Shown: piece by piece, positions 35,088 to 44,600 of the stretch
Numbering within the stretch: position 1 is the first letter of the stretch
How the letters are laid out: each line of letters opens with the position of its first letter
Source: DASQZT01 sp963728965
GTDB lineage: Bacteria > Acidobacteriota > Terriglobia > Bryobacterales > Bryobacteraceae
DNA: 64,000 nt
Assembly (NCBI GenBank): GCA_963728965.1
Contig: CAVSMH010000008.1
Location: 558,001-622,000, forward strand
Direction of reading: 5' to 3'
The notes under the pieces: model-generated
Database searches by the model: none
The model's input: only the letters and a program-made list of their open reading frames with translations
Told to the model about the DNA's origin: nothing
Made by a program: the position numbers and the translations under genes

Positions 35088-35390
35088 ATGCATCGCTACG
35101 TAGGTGCCTTGATTCTCAGTGTCTTTCTAGCGGCCCCGGTGGCCACGCTGGCTCAGGATCATGATCGCGACCATGATCGCGACCGCGACCGCGAACACAG
35201 CCACCGCTACTACGACCCTTACCGTAAGGATTACCACGAATGGAACGAACGCGAAGATCGCGCCTATCGCCACTGGATGGAGAGCGTACGCCACCGGCGC
35301 TTCCACGACTGGGCCCGCGCCAACGAACGCGAGCGCAGAGAATACTGGCGCTGGCGGCATGATCACGAAGATTGGGATGACCGCCGCTGA
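35088..35390 (+). CDS. small secreted highly charged protein
   Basis: 100 residues from ATG 35088, with GGGAGG a few bases upstream. A signal peptide (1-23, cleaved near TLAQD) is followed by a His/Asp/Arg-rich tract (DHDRDHDRDRDREHSH) and a Trp/Arg-rich tail with repeated W-R-H patterns. Similar small proteins occur in acidobacterial envelopes. The acidic/His tract could bind metal, which is inference. It is convergent with the polyketide operon. Confidence 0.7.
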   Translation: MHRYVGALILSVFLAAPVATLAQDHDRDHDRDRDREHSHRYYDPYRKDYHEWNEREDRAYRHWMESVRHRRFHDWARANERERREYWRWRHDHEDWDDRR

Positions 35391-35455
35391 GGCCGGAAAT
35401 CGGGCCGGGACTCTCGCCTAAACGCCAAGGGTCTCGGCCCCGTTTCCCACGCGGC

Positions 35456-35590
35456 TCAATCCGCCCCTTCCGATTGCCCATCGAGGTAGTGTTCCCATTC
35501 CCCCTCCAGACTCTCACCCGTTACGTGTGGTAAGAGTGCCGCTCCTGGCTGGTGGGAGGACGCGAGAGCGTTGCTGAGTTCTTCTTCCAT
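35456..35590 (-). CDS. 44-aa acidic ORF at the end of the polyketide operon
   Basis: A small frame starting MEEELSNALASSHQPGAALL and ending EHYLDGQSEGAD. ATG 35590 lies 22 nt after the acyltransferase stop and has GGAG at a good distance (CGGAGAATCACG before ATG). It is acidic, with no membrane segment and no Cys. It could be a small accessory protein or leader-like peptide of the polyketide locus; I do not recognise it. Confidence 0.45.
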   Translation of the reverse strand: MEEELSNALASSHQPGAALLPHVTGESLEGEWEHYLDGQSEGAD

Positions 35591-35612
35591 CGTGATTCTC
35601 CGTTCGAGATTC

Positions 35613-36590
35613 TTACGCGGATTTCGCCAGCATCCGTTGCGCGGGCAGTTCCGCTAATCCATCGGCGCGATCCGGATCGCCGAACGCGCGCCGGCATCCC
35701 CCGCCGAACACCCCCCCGATGTATCGCGATGCGCCTTCGAGCGGACTGCAATCGATACTTCTCGTGATGCCGGTTTGACCAAGGCGGCTCAACGCCTCCC
35801 CAAAGAGCACCGGGCGCGCGAGGCTGCCAGCGAGGTACTCGGTCAGCGGATCGCGGTCCTCGAGAAATCGCCCGAGCACGGCCGAAAACACCGGCAGGCG
35901 AAGCGGTTGCGCACTCACCCCCTCCAGCCCCCGCGTCATGGCAGATACGGCCCCCGCCATCAATGGCGCGCAATGGATTGGGTATTTCGCGCCGATCCGG
36001 GCGAACCGGATCCCTCGCCCGACGGCCGCGTTCAACATCCGCTGAATCGTCTCCCGGCTCCCCGCGACCACCGTTTCGGCCGAAGAGTTCTCGACGGCGA
36101 TGGCAAGATCGGAAATCCCCAGGGCGGCGATCATCGCGCGTACCGTGTCGGCTCCCGCACCGATCATCGCCATGTAGCCGGCGTCTGCTCTCAGGGTGCG
36201 CAATGCCTGGTTGCGAACGGCGACGATTTCCGCCCCCTGCTCCACGCTGAACGCGCCGGCGCACACCAGGGCCGCTATGTCCCCGAAACTCTGCCCGAGG
36301 AGGGCGCGCGGCACCCAGCCTGCTCGGCCGACATGCCGATAGGCCGCAATGGAAGCGCCGTAGACCAGGAACGCGATCTCGTCGCTGGCCATCGCATTCA
36401 GCCCTTCCGCGGCGCGTTCGGGCCGGTCCGTCAGCAACTCCCCGATCGTCGACTCGAGATGCCGGCCGCGGGCGCCGCCGATCTCCTGGCACACCTCCCG
36501 TAGCCTGAGCGATATCTCCGCATGGCGCAGTGTTTCACCGCGTAGCGTGCCCTGTCCGGAAAATACGATTAGTACATCAGTTTCAGACAT
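35613..36590 (-). CDS. discrete FabD-like acyltransferase
   Basis: 325 residues. ATG 36590 overlaps the upstream stop (TAATG), and the FabD start motif follows at once (VLIVFSGQGTLRGETLRH). The nucleophile elbow is GQSFGD (Ser 101) instead of the usual GHSLG. FARIGAKYPIHCAPLM carries the second catalytic His. It would load acyl or malonyl units onto an ACP. Since the neighbouring PKS already has its own AT domain, this enzyme may supply a different starter unit or proofread stalled ACPs, as discrete ATs do in trans-AT systems. The C-terminus is somewhat longer and Gly/Arg-rich. Confidence 0.85.
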   Translation of the reverse strand: MSETDVLIVFSGQGTLRGETLRHAEISLRLREVCQEIGGARGRHLESTIGELLTDRPERAAEGLNAMASDEIAFLVYGASIAAYRHVGRAGWVPRALLGQSFGDIAALVCAGAFSVEQGAEIVAVRNQALRTLRADAGYMAMIGAGADTVRAMIAALGISDLAIAVENSSAETVVAGSRETIQRMLNAAVGRGIRFARIGAKYPIHCAPLMAGAVSAMTRGLEGVSAQPLRLPVFSAVLGRFLEDRDPLTEYLAGSLARPVLFGEALSRLGQTGITRSIDCSPLEGASRYIGGVFGGGCRRAFGDPDRADGLAELPAQRMLAKSA

Positions 36591-37021
36591 TAGCTTTGTT
36601 CCTGTTGATAAGGTTGAAATCCTTCTTCGTAGATCCTGCGCGATCGCATCTCGATCAGGTAGTAAGCGAAACCGATCGCCAGCAGAATATGAATGATCGT
36701 GTTGGGCACAAAGGCCCCCGGTGTCGCGTACACACCGCGGGCATACGCGATCGGGTCGATTGGCAGGATCCCGATCTGAAGGATCAGGTCCGCGATCAGG
36801 ATCGACCGCAGCGTCGGCGAGTCCCGGTCCCGCCTCACCAGAAAGTTCAGCACCCCCACCGTGATCAGCAGAATACCGACGGTCCGGGCCATGACGTTGG
36901 CGACCTCGCTGGGCGCTGCCGTTTTCACCGTCCCGATCAACACGCCGGGCGCGGAGAGCGCGAACAGACCGATAGCGAACGCGATCGCCGAAGCGATCGT
37001 TAGAAACGTGCTCCTTTGCAT
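36590..37021 (-). CDS. small four-helix membrane protein
   Basis: 143 residues with four hydrophobic segments (about 7-29, 44-62, 73-90 and 104-125) and a short charged tail. GGAGGGAGTGAGGG precedes ATG 37021. It lies 31 nt after the secreted heme protein gene and overlaps the acyltransferase start. It is not a known exporter family that I can name. In this operon it might anchor or transport, but that is only context. Confidence 0.7.
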   Translation of the reverse strand: MQRSTFLTIASAIAFAIGLFALSAPGVLIGTVKTAAPSEVANVMARTVGILLITVGVLNFLVRRDRDSPTLRSILIADLILQIGILPIDPIAYARGVYATPGAFVPNTIIHILLAIGFAYYLIEMRSRRIYEEGFQPYQQEQS

Positions 37022-37052
37022 CCCTCACTCCCTCCAGTTCATCAACTTTATC

Positions 37053-38564
37053 CTACTGGCCCGGCGCTGCGGGCACGGCGCCGTACCATGTCGTGGTGAT
37101 CGCCGGCCAATGGCGCACGCTCGCCTCCGACTCCGGCGGCAACTGAATCTCGGCCATCTGTTCGGCTGTGAACGGCTGGCTCTGAGTCTGGTGACATACC
37201 TGGCAGGTTGTCGTGTTCATCCCCCATTTGCGCCTCTTCATCAGGAAATTCAGCGGATCGTCCGTGGGGTCGCCATTCTGGTAGAGGGCAACCAGGGCTC
37301 CCAGATTGTTCTCGCGGTGCTGGTACGCCTCCCGCCCCAGATCCCAATACCCGAATGTGACGGCCTCGTCCGGCCGGGAGCGAAGCGCCAATACCTGCGA
37401 CGCCGCGTCCGGCTGGCCGGCCTTCAAAAGAAAATCCGCATATCCCAGAACGTACGACAGGAAATTATAGGGAAACCGCGGAAGATCCGAGCAGGTCCGC
37501 ACGCCCGACTCCTGGCAGTGCACAATACCGTCCGCGAATGCCCCCAGCCCTTCCTCGAAGTGCTGCGGCTCTTCGAAAAACGGCAAGCCCAGGGTGAACG
37601 CATGAAAGGCGCGATGCACCAGTCGCCATTCCCGGTGTTCCTGGTCAATCAGCTCCACAGCCTGCTGATCTCCGTGCAACTTAGCCAGCCATCTCCTTTG
37701 CAGCAGCGAAAACCCGCCCAGAATCGTTGCCATTCGGAAGCGCGTGTTGTGCACCGGGTCGCTGTCCCAGGCCGTCTCCAGGTCCCGGGCAAGTCGCATG
37801 GTATGGAGGGAGAAGTAACTTCCCACGGCAAAGTTATACAGCACCGTAGGATCGTCGTAGTCGGCCTCGCTCCCCACCCATAAGTTCAGCGCCGTGTTGG
37901 CAAACGCGGTGTAGACGTTGTTCGGATCGCGCACAAACTCGTCCAGCAGCCGATCCGACGCGATATACCGGTTCGCCTCCTTGAAATGAAACGTCTCCCG
38001 GAAAAAGAGCTGCGCGCTGCGGTCTTCGTCGAGCGTGATCGTGCCGCTTTGACCGAATACCGCGTCCAGTCCGGCCTGGTTCTTCCGCCGGTACTGTTCC
38101 ATCCATCGGTCGTTTGCGCCAAGGTCCCTCGCCCGGTTCAGGAAGTACTGCGCGATAATCTTGTGCCAGAGCGCTCTGCCTGGATCCCCGCCCTGTTGCT
38201 CGTTGAGGGCCGCCTGGCTCAAATGCTGAATGGCGAGCACGGTGGCCACCGCAACCTCGTTTGGATGATTCAAATAGGCCTTCAGCAGCGCCTTCTCCAC
38301 CGCGTTGATATTCGGCTGAGTCGTGTGCGGCAACTGGGTCTCGTAGCTGGACAGCGGGTTCGCCGGCTGCGACGGCGCGGGAGCGGACCTCCCCGTTCCC
38401 GGCAGCCGTCCTCTGAGCGCGGGATGCGACTGCATCGTAGTCATGATGTCGCCGAGCGCTTCCACTCGCGCCTTACCGGTGGACGTTCGGTCGGCCTCTG
38501 CGGCCGTGGAATGCTGGTAAGTGGCGCTCGCCATCAACAAAAGCATAATCGTCAGTATTCTCAT
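37053..38564 (-). CDS. secreted protein with one C-terminal CXXCH heme motif
   Basis: 503 residues from ATG 38564, with GGAGGAGG directly upstream. A signal peptide (1-22) is followed by mostly helical sequence without a family I recognise (YLNHPNEVAVATVLAIQHLS, IIAQYFLNRARDLG, RFPYNFLSYVLGYADFLLKA). Near the end, TTTCQVCHQTQSQ gives a single heme c site (Cys 454 to His 458). It may be a monoheme electron carrier or an oxidase-like accessory protein for tailoring the polyketide outside the cytoplasm. It starts 64 nt after the PKS stop and is surely cotranscribed. Confidence 0.72.
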   Translation of the reverse strand: MRILTIMLLLMASATYQHSTAAEADRTSTGKARVEALGDIMTTMQSHPALRGRLPGTGRSAPAPSQPANPLSSYETQLPHTTQPNINAVEKALLKAYLNHPNEVAVATVLAIQHLSQAALNEQQGGDPGRALWHKIIAQYFLNRARDLGANDRWMEQYRRKNQAGLDAVFGQSGTITLDEDRSAQLFFRETFHFKEANRYIASDRLLDEFVRDPNNVYTAFANTALNLWVGSEADYDDPTVLYNFAVGSYFSLHTMRLARDLETAWDSDPVHNTRFRMATILGGFSLLQRRWLAKLHGDQQAVELIDQEHREWRLVHRAFHAFTLGLPFFEEPQHFEEGLGAFADGIVHCQESGVRTCSDLPRFPYNFLSYVLGYADFLLKAGQPDAASQVLALRSRPDEAVTFGYWDLGREAYQHRENNLGALVALYQNGDPTDDPLNFLMKRRKWGMNTTTCQVCHQTQSQPFTAEQMAEIQLPPESEASVRHWPAITTTWYGAVPAAPGQ

Positions 38565-38628
38565 AATCCTCCTCCGTTCGGATGTAAGTACCTGTCTGAT
38601 CGATACGGCGCGCTCGGCGCCCTTGCCG

Positions 38629-41600
38629 TCAGGCTCCCATTCGCCCGTCTACGGCAAAGAGGGGTTGGCTCCGCTGCGCGGCGTGATCCTCGGTCCAGCG
38701 TCGCGCCGTCTCTTGACAGGCGTCGATCAGGACGGATTTGTAGACATCGGGTATCGGGCCGGCTTCCGCGCCGTTCCCGCGACCGGCCCAAACCGCATCG
38801 TAGTCGCCGTATGCCAGCTTGATGCGCTGCCCGTTGGCGAGCTTGTAGTAGTCGAAGTGCAACTGAATCCCTTTGCTATACACCGCTTTCAACGCCATCA
38901 CCACTTCAATGCGATCGAAGGGCATTGCTTCACGAAGGTGCCTGATCTCGCTGCGCTGACAGCGGAACTCGCCAATCATGCCTTCCGCGGTGAACAACTC
39001 CGGTGCAATGTCGTAGAAGAACCGATCGACCAGCCGGTTCATCCACTGGTAGTAATTCGAATAGTAGATATTCCCAACCAGGTTTGACTCGGCGAGCGTC
39101 GTGCTGAATGTCTGGCTCATCAGTTCTGGCTCGATCTTCGGCCCTTCCGGAGCCTGGTAGAGGCATTCACCATGGCGGCCCGCGATGGCCCGTCGCTGCG
39201 CTTCCTGTTCCGCCGCGCGTCCGGGTTCGTTGATCGATTCCGGCCCCGGTTGTCCCGCGGGTAGATTCGAATTGATGAATCCCTGCATGTACGCGGGAAA
39301 CGGCTGTACTTCCACCACGCCGTGACTCTTGATTTCGACCCAGGTGGTCGCCATGTTACTGGAGGCGATCATCTCCTCTGTGCCGTCCGCATTGATCCGG
39401 AACCAGTCAAAATGCATATCGACGGACGAATTGAATTTGCCGTACGTTTTGCTGATGTGGATGCGGCCTTCGATCAGGTCCATGCAAGCCGCGTCTCCGG
39501 CCACGAAGATGTCCGTATGATTCGTCACCATACCCCAGCGGCCCGACGCAAAGTCCTGTACGAGGTTTCCGGCCACACTGAGCGTCCCTAGCTCCCTGAC
39601 TTTTCCCATCCAATCGGCGAATACCGGGAAATTCAAACCGTGCCGTAAGGTAGTCGTGTCTTTGAACGTCGCCCGGAACCGGAAGCACACCGTAGGCTGG
39701 CCCGCGGGACCCCGCCGGATATATGGATGTCCGTCCTCTCCAGGCGGTACGGCGTTCTGCGGATCGCCGGCCGCGGGCGGGGCGGCCACCTGCACCGCCG
39801 CCGTCTGAACGGTCATCGCCGCCATCTTTTTCGGCGGCCGGGTCATGGCAACCCCGAAGGTCAGCAGGTTGACGCAGCGGCCTTCCCGTTCCGCCGAGAA
39901 GAGCACGCTGTTCTGTTCCCGGCGCAACACATGCAAGGTGGCCGTGCCGGCGCCAAGCGCCTTCGTGGCCGTCTCCATGGCGCACCAGATGCGGGTGCCC
40001 GCTTCGTTCAGGGAATCGCCTCCCGCCATCAGTTCCTGCAAGAGGGGTTGCCGTTTCTTCCCCATCAACCCGATCCATTCCTCTTCCGACCGGCGGCCGA
40101 TCGGCTCGAGGTCGCAGCCCTGCTCACCTCCGCCGGCCACGCACAAACAATGTCGCTGGTCATGCGACAGGGAAACGTTCACCTCGCCATCCAACCCTCG
40201 TATGACCGGCTTGCCACTGTCAGCCCATTGAATTTCCACGGCCCGCAAATCGCGCTGCTGGTGAGCGGGCAAGACCTTCGATACCACGTCCAGAAACAGC
40301 GGGCACTCATTCAATCGCCGGCGGCTCCTGTCCATTCGCGAGAGTTCCGGATAGAAAGCCAGCAGGTGCGCGGGCGGGCTCACCTCCAGCCTCGCGCACG
40401 ATTCCGTCAAAGCCTTGTCAAACAGTCCCGCATCGCGCACTCCCGGATGGATGAACACTTCCGGTTCCGGCGCGCTTTCGTGGCGGTCCATTTCTTTCAG
40501 GCGATAGCCTTGCAGCCGCTCGATCGGCCGGCCGTCCGGTATGACTGCTGTTACATCGCAGACCGGGCCGGTGCGCGAAGTAATTTCGTTCCGCGCCAGG
40601 CCGGCTCCCGTATAATCGAGCCGGTAGATGTCGAGCGCGCCGATGTGCACCGGCAGCGAGACGATTTTGATCGATAGCTGCGGGCTCTGCAGAAGCACAT
40701 CGCGAAAAGATGGGTCGCCGAGGATCAGTGCCGGAGAATGCTGCGGCGCAAAATAACCCGGCTCGGTGTGCCGGTCGATCTCGATCAGCGACCCCTGGGA
40801 ATCCATGCTCCACACTCTCCGCAGGCGCTGGAACAGCGGACCCTGGAACAGCGAACCACCGTATAACTCCGTCTTCGGATCGATGTCGATGCACTCCGCG
40901 GGCAGCACCCAATTCGCCGCGTTCACCTCCGCCTGTTGCGGCTCGAGCACAAATACCGCGGCGAAGTGATCGCGCTTGAATCCCGATTGCTCGGTGCTGA
41001 TCGCGGCGCGCACCGAAGGCGGGTCGGATGGGCTGCGCCGCTCCATCACTTCCGCCGTGATCTGGATCAGCGCGCCGTGATCGCTGCCCACCACGATCGG
41101 CCGCTGCAGAACGATATCGACCACCTTCAACGATTCGAAGCTCCGGACGCCCAGTACCTTGGCGACACATTGACCCATCGCCTCGAGACCGAACACCGTC
41201 GGAAAAAGATAGACGCCGCGGTAGAAATGATCGCGCAGGTACAGATCGTCGTCGAGCGTTAAACGCACCCGGTTGACCAGTTCGACCCCGGGCTCGAACT
41301 GTTGAATGTCCTGAATGAAACGGTCGGCGGCGGGCGCCTCCCCCGCGCGCCTCCGCCACGTATCGAGTCCGCCCAATCGGCTCGCGATCACTACCTGATT
41401 CGCCGGGCTTTGCTTCAACACCGCGTCCATGAAGTGAGCGACGCCGGACGTCGGGGCAATCGCGGAGATGCCCATCTTCGCCAGGTGTTTGACGCTCCCC
41501 AGGCGCGCGCCCATGCCCACCTCGCTCCACACGCTGTAAGCGAGGGCGACCACGTGCGTGCCCGGATGAGACGCCCGGAACGACTGTAGCGAAAGGTTCA

Positions 41601-44600
41601 ATGCCTCGTTGGAGAACGCGTACCAGGAATTGCCGGGCATTCCGGTAACCCCGATGATCGACGACAAGGCCGCGATCAGCTTGGGCGGCCGCTCGTCCAG
41701 CGCGCGGCCGAGGTTCAGGAATCCCAGCACCTTTGGCGAAACCTCCGCCAGCGCCTGCTCTTCGCTGACCTGCTCGACACGCCGCGGCTTGTTCATTCCG
41801 GCGCCATGGATCACACCCGTAATGGGTCCAAACTCACCCTCGACATCCCTAATCAGGCGAGTTACTTCGTCTCCATCAACGAGGTTGCACTGGCAGTAAC
41901 TGGCAACCAGTCCCTCTTCCGCATAGCGCGATAAGACGCGGCCGATCTCGCTCGATTCCCGCTCCCTACCGTCGTTATACGCCGAACTCCCCACCAGTAC
42001 CATGCGGGCGCCGGTCGCCTTCGCAAACGAGAGCGCGCATTCCGCCGTAATGCCCTTGGCGCCCCCGGTGACCAACACCACATCCTGACGGTTCCATTCC
42101 ACAGGCCTGGGTAAGTGGAGCTGTGGCTCGAGAAGCGCCGGTTCCATCCGATACCGCTCGTGACTTACACTGTAGTGACTCAATACGTACCGCTCCGCCC
42201 CGCTCTGTTCGGCGATAATGCGGCCGGCAACGAACTCGTCGTCCTGCGACGGTGGAAAGTCCATCACCCGCACCTTCAGGCCGGGCCGTTCCAGGTGAAC
42301 ACTCGCTGCGAAAGAAGAGGCACAGGCGGTCTCCAAACCTCCTTCTGCGAGATCGAGTCCCTGGCTGATGCCGCCGAATTGTACGTAGGACAGGCTGACA
42401 CAACCGGCCTGCCGGGCGGATGCCACGGCCGCCGCACGAAGGCGCTGGATCGCCGCGCTCAGCGGCGCATGGCCGGATTTCCTCGGCAGAATCGCGATGA
42501 AATGCCGGACGTCCGTTCGGGTCTCCTGCGCCAGCTCGGCCGGGCGCACGCGGAACACGGTTGCCCCGAGCGCGCGAATCCGCTCACTCACGCTGGCCGC
42601 CAGGTCGTCCTCGCTCGCCTCGTGTTGAATGGCGACGACACTGCCGGCGAGCTCCGCCGGAGCCTCCCGCTCCGGATCGAGCGTCGAAGGCACAAGCCGC
42701 ATCTCAAAACTCCTGACCCAGTCGTTGCCGGTCGCCGGTGCCGCCGAAGGCAAGACCACGGTGCGATCTGCCGCTGCCTGCGGCCTCTCGGCGGGCGCGG
42801 CCGGGGACACCATCGCGCCGAGCTTTCCGGCGATTTCCCCCAGCGTGAGCCCCGCAAATTCGGCGGGATCGACTTGACCGGCCACGCCGAGCTGCGCGCA
42901 CGCGTCCGCAATCAGCGAATCGGCTTTGATCGAATCCAGATTCAGGTCGTCGAGCAAACGCAGATTCAAGTGGATCTGGTCGGCCGAGAACCCGGTTGCT
43001 TTCGCCGCCAGCGTCAGGACGAGTTGGTTGGTGTCGCCGTGGCGTGCCGCCGGTATGACGCCGTTCGCATTCCCCTCGGTCGCGGCCGGGGCGGGCGCCT
43101 GTTTGATCAGCGGCAGCAGGTCCGCCAACGTTCCGGTAGCGAATTGCGCCGGATCGATGTGATCTTGCAGATTGAATTTTTGCGCAATCTGACCAATCAG
43201 CTCGCCGGCCTTGATCGAGTCCAGGTTCAGGTCGTCCACCAGGTGGAGCGACATCGAGATGGTCCCGGCATCGAAACCCGTAAAGGCGGCGGCAATCGAT
43301 CGTATCTCCTGCTCGGCGTCGCCCGATCCGCTCTCCTGGCGCGCCACGCCGCCGGTGGACACGACGGCCCGAGCGGTCGCCGGAGCCGCCTTCTTCGCTC
43401 CGTTCGTAGTTACGGCCTGGTGAGGCGGTGCGCCCACGTCCGCCCGAATCACATCGCTGATAAAACTGCCGCGGCGCGACAGGTAGTCCTTCAGGTCGAT
43501 GCCGTCGATCTGAAGACCCGGATGATCCGCACCGGACCCCGCAAGAGCGCTCGTCTCGGCGAGCGAGCCGTCCCGCCCGGCTCGCTCGAACGGACGCTCG
43601 CAGGGGTTGACGATGAACGCCAGATTTCGCGCGGGGACGAAAGGTCGAATCAGGCGATTGGCGTACAGCTCGCCAAACCGGATCGTCTTGCCGTGCGCGT
43701 GGGCCAGGCCTACCAACCAGTTCAGGTCGTGAAAAGACTCGGCCTGCTGCTCCACCGGATAGGCCTTGCACGCACCCTGGTCCGGGAACTTCGCCATCAA
43801 ACTCGACAACACATTGCCGGGGCCCACTTCAAAAGCAATGTCGCAGGTCCCGCGGAAGCTTCGCGCTGCGGCGACAAAATCCACCGGCCGTAGGATTTGT
43901 GACGAGAAGTGCTCGTGCAGGTCGATGTCTTTCGGTACCGGCTTACCATCGCACGAGGAAATCAACAGCGTCTTGAGCGTCAGCGGCAAGACTGGTATCG
44001 GCGCCTGCTTTCGTATGTCGGCAGCCGCTCTCGCGACCAATGGCGAATGAAACGCGTTACTCACCGAAAGTCGATGGGTGGTGACGCCTTTTTGAGCGGC
44101 GAGTTCGCTGAGCGCTTCGATCGCCGGAATCTCGCCGGAGACTACCGTCTGAGACGGGCTGTTGATATTGGCAACGACCAGCACTCCCCGGTCGAAAACC
44201 CCTGCAATCAAATCTTCCGCCTGACGCTTGTCGCAAGCCAGGCTCACCATGGTGCCGGCGCGCCCGGTGTGGTTTCCGGCCATCAACCGGCCGCGGAGTG
44301 CGGCGAGTTGGATCAGCGCCTTCCCATCGAACGCACCGGATGCGTAAAACGCAGTCAGTTCGCCCAGGCTGTGTCCCATCACGGCATGCGGAGTGATACC
44401 CAGCCGTTCGAGATAGGTAAGCCACAGTAGCGACGACAGAACGATAGCCGGTTGGGATAACTGAGTCTGTTCGAGCTGCGACCGCAAGGGCTGGCGTTCG
44501 TCCTTGGTAACATGGCGATCCAGATCGGGATAGATAAACGCCGCGAGACGCGCCGTCCCAAACTCTGCCGCCCACTCTTCGGCTTGTGCCACCAGGGTGC

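Noticed and set aside
35613..38564. E3/E4/E5 (UnbL/UnbV/UnbU) enediyne companion genes
   Set aside because: The three genes after the PKS were checked against what is expected of these families; none fits in size, membrane topology or motifs.
42115..43893. A 592-codon plus-strand frame
   Set aside because: It lies opposite the ACP/KR part of the polyketide synthase, which has clear motifs; the frame is Arg/His-rich shadow sequence.
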